Of a stretch of DNA of 37,538 bases, positions 22,601 through 30,039 are shown in pieces. Origin of the DNA: a virus; IMG/VR virus record IMGVR_UViG_3300006921_000048, positions 1 to 37,538 of that record; one strand, given 5' to 3'. The notes below the pieces were generated by a model. That model ran no database searches. It saw nothing but the letters and a program-made list of their open reading frames with translations, and was not told the origin of the DNA. The translations under genes and the position numbers were made by a program. Position 1 is the first letter of the stretch. Every line of letters begins with the position of its first letter.

Positions 22601-24852
22601 GCTTCACCAGTTGTGTTTGCTTTTAAGGACTGATAACCCATTCCAACATTAAGATTACCTGTGGTGCTGTCTTGTAATACTTCAAACCCTATTGCAACGT
22701 TAAATTGCCCTGTAGTATTAGTAGTTAATGCTCTATCTCCTACTGCTACGTTATATCGTCCAGTAGTATTTTCTTGTAAAGCTTCAAAACCAATACCTAT
22801 ATTATTAGAAGTTTTGTTTTGAAATAAAGCTTGTTTACCTATTGCAACATTAAATGCTCCTGAAATATTATAATATAAAGACTGATTACCAACAGCAACG
22901 TTTCTATGCCCTGTTGTGTTAGAAAGTAAGGTTTCATAACCAACAGCAACGTTTTCGCTTCCTGTGGTGTTTGCTCGTAAATTTTTGTAACCAACTGATA
23001 CGTTTTGAAGTCCAATAGTATTTGAATATAAAGACTCATAACCTATGGCTACGTTTTGTTTTCCTGTAGTGTTACTGTATAAAGCTTCATAACCCAATGC
23101 AGCATTATATTGCCCTGTAGTATTAGAATATAAGGCTTTAGTACCAATACCAATATTAGAATCACCTACTGTATTAAATCTCATTGCATTGTGTCCTATC
23201 GCAATGTTATCACTCCCTGTTATGTTTTCATAAAGAGCAACGTTTCCAATACCAACATTTTGTTTTCCTGATGTATTATCTCTTAAAGTAGATGGTCCTA
23301 TTCCAACATTAGACGATCCAGAAGTGTTTGAAAATAAAGTGTTTGATCCTATAGCTACATTGTTTGCACCGGTTGCACCTGAAGCTGCTTGCATAGCTTG
23401 TACACCTATTGCAACGTTATCGTCTCCTGCTACATAAAAACCTGTTCTATCTCCTATAATAACGTTTCTAGCAGCGCTAGAATATTGTCCTGCTTGATAT
23501 CCAATAATTACTGCTGAATCTGTATTAGTTCCATTTGTATTAGCTTCATAACCAATAACAACGTTTTTATCTTTATTAACGTCGCCCATAGCACCAGTAG
23601 CAGCTTTGTATCCAATAACTACGTTTCCACCTGAAAGAATTCCTTTAGCTGCTTCATACCCCATTGCTACATTGTATTGAGTAGTAACACCTGAATATAA
23701 AGCATGATAACCTAAAGCTATGTTATAGTTTCCGGTAGTATTAGAATATAAAGATTGGTAACCAATAGCAACGTTATACTGCCCCGTTGTATTAAATCTT
23801 AAAGCTTGGTTTGATATACCTACATTGAAAGAAGCAGTTGTACTATCATATAATGCGTTTTGACCTAAAGCTACGTTGAAATTACCTTCTGTATTTTTAT
23901 ACAGAACTTGTTCACCCATAGCTATATTAAAGGCTCCTTTAGTATTTAGTTGCATAGCACCAGCACCTACAGCAACATTCATTCGTCCTGATGTATTTGT
24001 GAATAAAGCTAAATGACCAATAGCTACGTTTTTTTCTCCTGTAGTAGTATTTGTTAATACTTGGTAACCAACAGCTACGTTTTGAGCACCAGTAGTAATT
24101 TTTTTACCGGCTTGATAACCCATAGCTACGTTAAAACTAGTGGTATTATCTTGAAGAGCTTCAAAACCCATGGCTACGTTAAAAGACCCTGTAGTGTTAT
24201 TCTCTAAACAATAAGCACCCATTCCTGTATTATAATTACCTGTTGTGTTTTCAAATAAAGATCTATATCCACCAGCTACCTGACCAAAACCACTTGTATT
24301 ACTATAAAGTGAGTTGTGTCCTAAAGCTACGTTCTGTTCTCCAGTTGTGTTTGCTCTTAAACTATCTGTACCAATTGCTGCATTGTATTCACCAGTTGTG
24401 TTTGAATACATTGAATGATAACCAATCGCTGTATTTTTTTCACCTGTAGTAGTGTTATAAAGAGCTTGGTAACCATGAGCTGTGTTATAAGATGCTGCAT
24501 CACTTGTAAGACTATAACCAGCTTGATAACCCATTGCTGTGTTGTAGTTACCTGATACATTTGAATACATCGCTTCATAACCAACAGCGATATTACCTGT
24601 TCCCGATGTATTACTATACATCGCTTGGTATCCAATAGCTGTTAAGTTATTTGTAGTTACGTTTGAATATAAAGAATTGTTTCCAATTGCTATATTTCTA
24701 ACAGCGCCATTAGCTGCTGTTAATGAATTTTTTCCTATAGAGAAATTATTTTCTCCTATTACTCCACCTGCTCCTGAACCTATTACAACAACGTTTTCAT
24801 TTGCATTTAAAGCAGTCAATGAAGCGTTTTTTAATACGTGATAATCACTCAT
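19678..24852 (-). CDS. Giant repetitive tail fibre, about 90 repeats of 17 residues
   Basis: After a short N-terminus (MSDYHVLKNASLTALNANEN, residues 1-34), the protein consists of tandem 17-residue units with consensus NTTGxxNVAIGYxALxx up to about residue 1633. Length divided by period gives roughly 94 units. The regular G and hydrophobic spacing resembles the YadA-head/Hep_Hag type beta-roll, so a trimeric beta solenoid is likely. An irregular block lies at about residues 400-494. The last 90 residues hold DLGSASLRWANVYTGDIHLS, GDWTIQEGDDSLYILNNKNG and end KYKFKLEEM, a C-terminal domain common in marine phage structural proteins. It should bind the host surface. A likely promoter and AGGA site precede ATG 24852; the stop overlaps the next gene. 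Confidence 0.95.
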   Translation of the reverse strand: MSDYHVLKNASLTALNANENVVVIGSGAGGVIGENNFSIGKNSLTAANGAVRNIAIGNNSLYSNVTTNNLTAIGYQAMYSNTSGTGNIAVGYEAMYSNVSGNYNTAMGYQAGYSLTSDAASYNTAHGYQALYNTTTGEKNTAIGYHSMYSNTTGEYNAAIGTDSLRANTTGEQNVALGHNSLYSNTSGFGQVAGGYRSLFENTTGNYNTGMGAYCLENNTTGSFNVAMGFEALQDNTTSFNVAMGYQAGKKITTGAQNVAVGYQVLTNTTTGEKNVAIGHLALFTNTSGRMNVAVGAGAMQLNTKGAFNIAMGEQVLYKNTEGNFNVALGQNALYDSTTASFNVGISNQALRFNTTGQYNVAIGYQSLYSNTTGNYNIALGYHALYSGVTTQYNVAMGYEAAKGILSGGNVVIGYKAATGAMGDVNKDKNVVIGYEANTNGTNTDSAVIIGYQAGQYSSAARNVIIGDRTGFYVAGDDNVAIGVQAMQAASGATGANNVAIGSNTLFSNTSGSSNVGIGPSTLRDNTSGKQNVGIGNVALYENITGSDNIAIGHNAMRFNTVGDSNIGIGTKALYSNTTGQYNAALGYEALYSNTTGKQNVAIGYESLYSNTIGLQNVSVGYKNLRANTTGSENVAVGYETLLSNTTGHRNVAVGNQSLYYNISGAFNVAIGKQALFQNKTSNNIGIGFEALQENTTGRYNVAVGDRALTTNTTGQFNVAIGFEVLQDSTTGNLNVGMGYQSLKANTTGEANVAIGSLALATNTIGDKNVAIGSEALQNNTTGKSNIAIGEGVLKANTTGQQNIAIGQNALFKSTTASYNIGLGNQTLFETTSGQYNFAAGYQSMRENVTGQENIAIGSNSLQANISGEANVAIGVQALTQNTSGNYNIAMGHQTLYDNTVGLYNIALGYQSLFNNTTASYNTGMGYKTLYSNTTGEFNVGIGYQTLYSNTVGQRNIAMGYESLYTNSTGEYNIAIGHTALRSNTTGKRNTAVGYQTMFNNTTGSYNVAVGTFVLAANITGQYNVGVGYDALKNNTTGNYNVGIGYQALEDNTTGEHNVAIGYGCLRETTIGDKNTGVGYYALRKNTTGVKNVAIGYQALVNNLTGEKNIAIGNDALTNSVNGSENIAIGSGPLYNNTTGSRNIALGTGTLQGNTTGSINIAMGNDALRNNTIGEYNIALGLNSLYSNTTASYNIALGADVLYANTTGQYNIGIGYKALEDNSVGRYNVGLGYQVLKQNTTGEANIGIGYLALASNTTGYENVALGKDALNQNTIGQHNVAVGAAALYANTTGYRNVAIGKDALQKNKTGLENIAIGHETLLENIDGDQNVAVGKSALRSNTTGSSNVAVGTSALTSLTTGQFSVAVGHQCSENELTGKNVAVGYRSLRTNTTGQFNVAVGHEVLLDSTTARYNVGMGYQVLNKTTVGEKNIAIGFRAAYSNTEGQNNVALGAEALYNNTIGSENVAIGRDAMKDNTTGIRNIAIGHSALRESITTTNNIGIGYQTLLNTTAGGNNVGVGNNALFDNTTGSNNTAIGNDALQNNTTGIQNVSVGANTLNDLTIGTRNVAVGYQAAQNLTTGGNNIAIGFDALATSTTGDKNVSIGVNANVGATSGSNCITIGYNAANSTTTVSNEATIGDANITTLRTAGNILPFVDDSKDLGSASLRWANVYTGDIHLSNRGKQGGNKVDGTTGDWTIQEGDDSLYILNNKNGKKYKFKLEEM
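19953..24750 (-). repeat. Array of diverged 51-base coding repeats
   Basis: The fibre gene contains about 90 tandem units of 51 bases, each coding for one 17-residue repeat. At the DNA level the best conserved part on the plus strand is the stretch for NTTG and NVAIG (for example CCTGTAGTATTA and ATAGCTACATT), while the rest varies, so units are not identical. There is no spacer, and the units keep frame. Such an array is prone to expansion and contraction by recombination or slippage. It is a coding repeat, not a CRISPR. Confidence 0.9.
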
Positions 24853-24912
24853 AATTTTTCCTAATAATATTGATTTTAAGCAGGCATTTAATCCTGAAAT
24901 TTTGATAAGTGT

Positions 24913-24940
24913 ATTATCTCAAAAATAACACAAATATCAA
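24913..24940 (-). promoter_or_regulatory. Possible promoter of the fibre gene
   Basis: On the minus strand TTGATA (24940-24935) and GATAAT (24918-24913) are 16 bases apart. The predicted start is near 24906, giving a leader of about 50 bases before the fibre ATG. The 96-base gap is the longest in the tail cluster apart from the one at 32380-32540, which supports a separate fibre transcript. The -10 is one base from consensus and the -35 two. Confidence 0.5.
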
Positions 24941-24954
24941 GTGTAAATTTACAC
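24941..24954. repeat. Perfect 14-base palindrome at the fibre promoter
   Basis: GTGTAAATTTACAC reads the same on both strands. It overlaps the stop codon of the upstream gene and directly abuts the possible -35 of the fibre promoter. Its size and position fit a dimeric repressor operator, but no regulator gene is recognised here, and it may be chance in AT-rich DNA. Confidence 0.5.
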
Positions 24955-25323
24955 CGAACCAGTTGGTGTTGTCTCTTGATCTTCTCTATTTACCTGCATT
25001 GCAGCTATAGTTCCTTCTACTCTTCCTGTTGTATTAGTAGTAAAAATTAAACTATCCCCACCTTCTAACACTAAAGGCCCCGTTAGTAAATTTAAATACT
25101 GACCTCCATCTAAACTTGTACTAAAAACATTAGTACTATTTGATACATAAGGTCTTGTTCCATCAGTTGTAACTTTAACTTCAACTGTAATAGTAAGACC
25201 GCCATTATTAAAATTACCTACGTAAAAAGCATTTACGATAGAGTGAGAATCTGTAGGAACCCCATAAACACTTTTCTCAAAAGTGTTGATATCGTAGGGC
25301 ATATTTTTAAAACTTGTAGCCAT
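24949..25323 (-). CDS. Small beta-rich virion-type protein (124 aa)
   Basis: The sequence begins MATSFKNMPYDINTFEKSVY and is beta-rich with threonine and glycine: GGLTITVEVKVTTDGTRPYV and GPLVLEGGDSLIFTTNTTGR are typical of small tail or decoration proteins with a jelly-roll or Ig-like fold. No catalytic motif. It is preceded by a four-base gap from the 171-residue gene and followed by the fibre promoter region, so it ends the connector operon. I do not know its exact place in the virion. Confidence 0.82.
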   Translation of the reverse strand: MATSFKNMPYDINTFEKSVYGVPTDSHSIVNAFYVGNFNNGGLTITVEVKVTTDGTRPYVSNSTNVFSTSLDGGQYLNLLTGPLVLEGGDSLIFTTNTTGRVEGTIAAMQVNREDQETTPTGSV

Positions 25324-25326
25324 AAT

Positions 25327-25842
25327 TTATACTCTTGCTATTGTCCACCAGCTTGACGTTACAGTGTCCCAAACCAGGGTTTCAGCTGCCATTGGAAATA
25401 TATCAATAGGCGCTGCAACATTATTTATTTTATTTACACCAGGACTTACACTAGCAGGATTAGCTCCTATTGTCCCTACAAAAGCAACCTTAAAACCACT
25501 TTTACTAGGTGTGGGTAAATTAAATACAGCAGGGTCAACAAAAGTACTCATATCTGGTAAGATATAGCCTTGGTTGTCTCTAGTAACTTCTACTTCCTCT
25601 CCGGAAACAAGAGATATATTTTCATAAATTATACCGCCTGCTCTAATTTCTGGTCCACTAGACGTAGATGGAGCATACCCTAAAAAATAAGATAGCTGTT
25701 CAATTTCAGAAAACGTATCACCTTCAGGTTTATATTGAGCATTAATTTGATTAATTACATCATTAACAGCTCTTACAATCTGTCTTTGATTTCCAACATT
25801 ATATTTCTCGTTTGGGTCTGGTACTCTAACTGTTATAGCCAT
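25327..25842 (-). CDS. Unknown virion-associated protein (171 aa)
   Basis: The first 35 residues (MAITVRVPDPNEKYNVGNQR then QIVRAVNDVINQINAQY) form a short beta element and a helix, a start I recall in marine phage proteins beside the tail hub gene. The rest is beta-rich, with acidic EEVEVTRDNQGYILPD and a C-terminal segment ETLVWDTVTSSWWTIARV that looks like the end of a fibre-type domain. The ATG overlaps the stop of the 654-residue hub gene (TAATG at 25842), so it is coupled to it. A tail-attachment role (fibre adaptor) is possible but unproven. Confidence 0.82.
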   Translation of the reverse strand: MAITVRVPDPNEKYNVGNQRQIVRAVNDVINQINAQYKPEGDTFSEIEQLSYFLGYAPSTSSGPEIRAGGIIYENISLVSGEEVEVTRDNQGYILPDMSTFVDPAVFNLPTPSKSGFKVAFVGTIGANPASVSPGVNKINNVAAPIDIFPMAAETLVWDTVTSSWWTIARV

Positions 25843-27806
25843 TATCTTCTTCCATCCGGTTGAACATCAATACGCAAAGTTCCATATCTCCACGTTTGGC
25901 CTGCAGCATCGTTTTGAATTTTAATACTTAAAAATCTACCACGTGCCCTTGTATCTACTTTCGTAGTGCTTGAGCTAATTGTAAAGGGACTATATGTTGA
26001 AGCTGAAGCTGAATCAGCTGGATAATCTTTTAAATTTAATGTTACTTTTGCATTACCAGTTAAAGTTTTAAAATCAGGTATAAATCTTCTCATTGCTAAA
26101 AAAAATTCTCCATTACCTAATTCTGGACTTGTTATATCAAAATCAAAAGATTCTATATTAGATGTAATCGTTGTAACAGATGCGTCTGCATTAACTTGAT
26201 CAGTTCCTACTTCATGTTGAAATAAAGTAGAATTTCCATAACCATTTGGTGCAGCTGCTTCCCCTATTACTATTGGAAAAGCTCCATTAGTTGTAGGAGT
26301 AAAAGAAGTTCCAAAAGGTTTATTAAATACATTTGCATCGCTCCAAGAAGTTCTAGAAGTATTTCCTGTATACCAAACTCCACCAGGAACAGATTTTGAT
26401 TCAGCAAAATTAAACACTACATATCTATTGTTATAGTTTGAAGCAGAAGCTGGGTAATCCCATCTAACTTCTGTGTATAAATTATTTACACCTGCGTATA
26501 TTTGTTGTCCTTGTGTTAAATCTATGTCGTCGTAAACATAATCTTCAACCATACAGTCTAACGTTTTAATTGAGCCATCATAAGCAAAAAAACCTTTATC
26601 ACTCATCCAATATGCAACACCATCGACTTCTACAACAGCATTCTGTCCTATCAATCCACAGTTAGTTCCTACTTGTTCAAAACCAAAAACAAATGGAGCA
26701 CCTATATGTCTCATAATATATAATGCATTATCGGTCCAAATTAATATAGCTTCTTTAGATTTTATAGCTCCCATAATTTTAGTACCATCTTGAATTCTTT
26801 GCGAACCTGCTGAGTTACTTGCAGTGATTAAATAATTATTTATTTCTTCTTGAGAAGAAAATCTTACAAACATATTATCTTGTGTAGATGGTGTTCCAAC
26901 AGTTGTTTCAGTTCCTAAGTGGATTAAATGACGTGTAGTAGGTGATACTAAAGTTAATCTTGATTGCGTAGGATTAGAAGTTGTTTCAAAACCTGTAGTG
27001 TCAATAGACGCTCGTGTCCCCAACGGGTTACCAGCAGCGGGGTTCCAGGTAAACGTTTTACCATTTAAAACTGTTGCAACTAAAACTTGACCATAACTTG
27101 ATAATGACCAAATTGCAGGAGGTGTGTTTACACCATTCGTACTAGCTGCTTGTCCCCAATTATTTGATCCTCCCCATACACCAGTACTCCAACCAAAAGA
27201 CAATTGTTGTATTTGATTTCCAACTGTTTCTAAAGGAAGAACAGAACAACTTCCACCTGGTCCTACATTACCGGAAGCGTTTCCTGTAGGTTGAACTATA
27301 AATTCTGTTGCTGATGTAATTGTTTTTACTTCATATAATTTATCTTCAAAATCAGAATCTGAATATCCCGTACCTCCAGGTAAACTTACGTTTTCAAACT
27401 CAACTATATCTCCTACTGAAAGCCTGTTTGTTGAAGTAGTTGTGATTGTAACTGAATTAGAACCTGAAACAGTTGTAAACGTACTTAGTGAAAACTCATC
27501 AATTGTTGCTGGATACCCACTTGTTCTGTAAGGTGTAATGTCATAAAAATTATCTTCAAAATAAATAAGTAAAAACTTATCCATTCCTATTGCTAAATAT
27601 TTATTGCCATCGTTATCTCTAAAAGGAAAAAGTTTTCTTGAAACTCCATTTAATGTTGTAGAACCTAAAGCAGACCATCCTCCAACTTTTTCTGAAAGAC
27701 CATATCTAAATCTTACATTATCTCCGCCAACCCATCTCGCAACAGCGCCGGCTTCACTATTTTGTTTATCGAACCCTGGTTTTATTTGAAAAGTATTAAG
27801 AGGCAT
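25842..27806 (-). CDS. Tail hub / stabilisation-type protein (654 aa, P22 gp10-like place)
   Basis: It starts MPLNTFQIKPGFDKQNSEAG, with RWVGGDNVRFRYGLSEKVGG WSAL soon after, the recognisable start of a family of large podovirus tail proteins. Inside are beta-propeller-like blades with repeated aromatic and glycine motifs: LFPFRDNDGNKYLAIGMDKF, WSLSSYGQVLVATVLNGKTF and YWMSDKGFFAYDGSIKTLDC. The size and position after two connector proteins fit the tail hub or nozzle that closes the head (P22 gp10 or T7 gp12-like role). GGAG precedes ATG 27806. There is no tape measure, tube or sheath gene nearby, which supports podovirus morphology. Confidence 0.85.
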   Translation of the reverse strand: MPLNTFQIKPGFDKQNSEAGAVARWVGGDNVRFRYGLSEKVGGWSALGSTTLNGVSRKLFPFRDNDGNKYLAIGMDKFLLIYFEDNFYDITPYRTSGYPATIDEFSLSTFTTVSGSNSVTITTTSTNRLSVGDIVEFENVSLPGGTGYSDSDFEDKLYEVKTITSATEFIVQPTGNASGNVGPGGSCSVLPLETVGNQIQQLSFGWSTGVWGGSNNWGQAASTNGVNTPPAIWSLSSYGQVLVATVLNGKTFTWNPAAGNPLGTRASIDTTGFETTSNPTQSRLTLVSPTTRHLIHLGTETTVGTPSTQDNMFVRFSSQEEINNYLITASNSAGSQRIQDGTKIMGAIKSKEAILIWTDNALYIMRHIGAPFVFGFEQVGTNCGLIGQNAVVEVDGVAYWMSDKGFFAYDGSIKTLDCMVEDYVYDDIDLTQGQQIYAGVNNLYTEVRWDYPASASNYNNRYVVFNFAESKSVPGGVWYTGNTSRTSWSDANVFNKPFGTSFTPTTNGAFPIVIGEAAAPNGYGNSTLFQHEVGTDQVNADASVTTITSNIESFDFDITSPELGNGEFFLAMRRFIPDFKTLTGNAKVTLNLKDYPADSASASTYSPFTISSSTTKVDTRARGRFLSIKIQNDAAGQTWRYGTLRIDVQPDGRR

Positions 27807-27814
27807 TTAAACTC

Positions 27815-28522
27815 CTAAACCTTATCTTTATACGCCCAACCTCTAGTAGCGTTAAGATAAACTAACGTAAAAGCAGAACCATTTGTAGAAACGGTTAAGT
27901 TAGAACCTGCACCGTTAATGTTAGAACCATTTCTTCCTACTGTTAGATTATTAGTAGCAAAACTACCTAAACCATCAATAATAGTAACCTCATCTCCAAT
28001 TGAAGGAGACAAAGGTAATGTTAATGTAACAACTCCTGAAGAAGTATCTACAATTACTTGATCACCAGAAGTTGCAGTGTAAGCTGAACTTGTTGAGTAA
28101 TAACCTTTTGTTAATAGACCTAAAGAAATATTTGTTCCATTAGAAAATACTTGAGCTGTTGCTCCTGCAGGAATAACAACACCAGTTCCTGAAACTGTTT
28201 TAACAGTTAATGTGTAATGAGAAGATGATCTAGTTGTAGTGTCTTTTACTATAAAAACTCTTTCAGAAGAATCTGGCATAGTAACTACTCTGTTACCTGT
28301 TAAAGTACCAGTTAATTCAAAAAATATATTTTTACCGTTTGCTGTTACACCATCAGTTAAAACTAAATTAACATCTACTGCACCTACAGCTAAAGATAAG
28401 TATCCAGTAGATGCTTGTTCTAATATCTGTAAATTAGTATTAGTTATTGTTCCCCATTGACCAGCTTTTTCGCCTGTGGCCATTAGTTCTAGTTTAATAT
28501 CGTTTGAGTATGATGATGACAT
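27815..28522 (-). CDS. Fibre-type structural protein with shared C-terminal domain (235 aa)
   Basis: The N-terminus MSSSYSNDIKLELMATGEKA followed by GQWGTITNTNLQILEQA is a well-known phage start (seen in many fibre and neck-associated proteins). Beta-rich segments follow. The last 70 residues (VTLTLPLSPSIGDEVTIIDG, then NNLTVGRNGSNINGAGSNLT and AFTLVYLNATRGWAYKDKV) are clearly related to the end of the 221-residue protein at 31116-31781. The domain looks like a small trimeric beta structure with conserved NRNG/GRNG, GAxSNL and AFTLVYxxAT. Its place between connector and hub genes suggests a tail-attached appendage. Confidence 0.87.
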   Translation of the reverse strand: MSSSYSNDIKLELMATGEKAGQWGTITNTNLQILEQASTGYLSLAVGAVDVNLVLTDGVTANGKNIFFELTGTLTGNRVVTMPDSSERVFIVKDTTTRSSSHYTLTVKTVSGTGVVIPAGATAQVFSNGTNISLGLLTKGYYSTSSAYTATSGDQVIVDTSSGVVTLTLPLSPSIGDEVTIIDGLGSFATNNLTVGRNGSNINGAGSNLTVSTNGSAFTLVYLNATRGWAYKDKV

Positions 28523-28559
28523 AATTTTCTTTTACCTTATTTTTTATTTTTCTTCAATC

Positions 28560-29237
28560 TTATTCAGACCTCGGAGTTGGTGAATTTAATCTAGTTCTAA
28601 TTACACCATCTGTATATTCATCTCTTCTTCTTCTACCTTGTTGCTCAATTGCGTAACTTGCTAGAGCTCTTTGGTAAGATTGTTCATACAACTGTTGTAA
28701 ATCTGTTGGACCTTTTAAATATCCGTATGTTTCTGCAAGACATGCATATAATAGTAAATCTTCGTAATTATTTGAAATGTAACTGGTGTTAGCGTCTCCA
28801 CCCGTTAAAGAAACTGGTTTTTTTTCATAAGCTATAGTTAATTCGTATACAGCATTTGGTGTAGGAGCTAAAACAATTTGAGTAGCATCATAATTAGAAT
28901 AATATTTAGGGATAGCTGTTCCTTGAGCAGGAGTATTATAAAATTCTGCCATAAAAGATACATCTCTATAATCTAAAAAAACTTGTTCAGGGGGAGCTAC
29001 GGAATTATCTTTAACGTTAATATATCTAATTAAAAGAGTATTGGTTGGAACTGTAACTAATCTATTTGCTGTAATTGTGCTTACAGTGTCGTAAAATCTA
29101 TTAGAGTCTGAATCACAATCTCTAAAAATTCTATTTTCTGCGTTTTTAGTTATAACAGCTAATATAGCATCAGTTAAAACAGTGTTATCCACTTCTGTGT
29201 AACTTCTAATATTTGTTTTTAATTCTCCGTAATTCAT
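28560..29237 (-). CDS. Head-tail adaptor / tail tubular A-like protein (225 aa)
   Basis: The start MNYGELKTNIRSYTEVDNTV then LTDAILAVITKNAENRIFRD and the YLKGPTDLQQLYEQSYQRAL helix near the end match the helical adaptor family that sits between portal and tail (T7 gp11 or P22 gp4 type). A beta insertion lies in the middle (about 60-130, with VPTNTLLIRYINVKD). It probably forms a dodecameric ring below the portal. The ATG has no clear ribosome site and is one base after the stop of the preceding gene, so coupling is likely. Together with the 242-residue protein it makes a two-ring connector. Confidence 0.87.
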   Translation of the reverse strand: MNYGELKTNIRSYTEVDNTVLTDAILAVITKNAENRIFRDCDSDSNRFYDTVSTITANRLVTVPTNTLLIRYINVKDNSVAPPEQVFLDYRDVSFMAEFYNTPAQGTAIPKYYSNYDATQIVLAPTPNAVYELTIAYEKKPVSLTGGDANTSYISNNYEDLLLYACLAETYGYLKGPTDLQQLYEQSYQRALASYAIEQQGRRRRDEYTDGVIRTRLNSPTPRSE

Positions 29238-29238
29238 A

Positions 29239-30036
29239 TTATGGTTTCAATACTATTGGCCCTGCCGAGCATTGAAATCCTCCTCCTGTTGCTGTTGCTG
29301 CTACTACTCCCGCAGACGTAAATGTAAAACTATTATACACTGTTTTTGTAGAAGGTACACCTGGATTTGGCACTACTGTTGGTACTAAAGTAATGCTAAA
29401 TGAGCCATATATATTAGCTCCATCTTCATGTGTACTTGCTGTTGTATTAGATGGTGTAACTCCTCTAAAAGGTGCTGCTGTTCCTCTTACACAATTTTGT
29501 AAAACTCCACCTATTATACCATTGTAAAAAATAGTTTCGTTTTGAAATAACCTTGTAGTTGGATTAATTTTTTCTATCATAACATAACCTGTAGTAGGGA
29601 AATAACTTAAATTAGTTACAGGTATTGTGTTTTGAGTTGCATTAATAGCTCCATTTAACGTGCTAGCTAACTGTATAGCACTAACTGGAACATCAGATAC
29701 ACCGCTTTTTATGTCTGAAAATCTTACGTAATCTCCATTAGTATAGTTTATATTAGGTGCCCAAACATCAATAACAGCCGATCCTCCAGTTGAAGTAAAA
29801 GGATTGTCAGGTAAAATATCAAATGTAGGTGGTTCTGTTCTATCAGGTCTAGCGTTTTGTAAACCTTGTGGGTCACCTGGAGTGTTAATAGGATCTAGTT
29901 GAGGTTGTTTAGGTTCATACTCTGATATATGAACAAAAGCACCATTCCATTCTTTAACCATTTCTCTATATGGAAATTGCATTCCTGATCTATCAGAGAT
30001 TGCTAAAGCTCTTCTTCCTTTTGATAAATTAGTCAA
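29239..30036 (-). CDS. Conserved marine-phage virion protein, TTG start (265 aa)
   Basis: The N-terminus GRRALAISDRSGMQFPYREM followed by VKEWNGAFVHISEYEPKQPQ is a highly conserved signature that I recognise in cyanophage and marine podovirus genomes, without an established function; its SDRSG and EPKQPQ parts recall a small metal-site fold that has lost its cysteines here. The rest is beta-rich and resembles Ig-like or fibre domains. The start is TTG 30036: a perfect GGAGG lies eight bases upstream, an in-frame stop is directly upstream, and the next ATG would cut off the conserved signature. It lies between the two connector genes. Confidence 0.88.
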   Translation of the reverse strand: MTNLSKGRRALAISDRSGMQFPYREMVKEWNGAFVHISEYEPKQPQLDPINTPGDPQGLQNARPDRTEPPTFDILPDNPFTSTGGSAVIDVWAPNINYTNGDYVRFSDIKSGVSDVPVSAIQLASTLNGAINATQNTIPVTNLSYFPTTGYVMIEKINPTTRLFQNETIFYNGIIGGVLQNCVRGTAAPFRGVTPSNTTASTHEDGANIYGSFSITLVPTVVPNPGVPSTKTVYNSFTFTSAGVVAATATGGGFQCSAGPIVLKP

Positions 30037-30039
30037 TTA

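Noticed and set aside
19953-24750. CRISPR array
   Set aside because: The 51-base units are directly adjacent, diverged, keep a reading frame, and have no spacers or cas genes.
19678-24852. Trimeric autotransporter adhesin
   Set aside because: The repeats resemble a YadA-type head, but there is no signal peptide and no C-terminal membrane barrel, and the gene is in a phage tail cluster with a phage-type C-terminal domain.
18779-24852. Diversity-generating retroelement target
   Set aside because: No reverse transcriptase, template repeat or C-type lectin variable region is seen.
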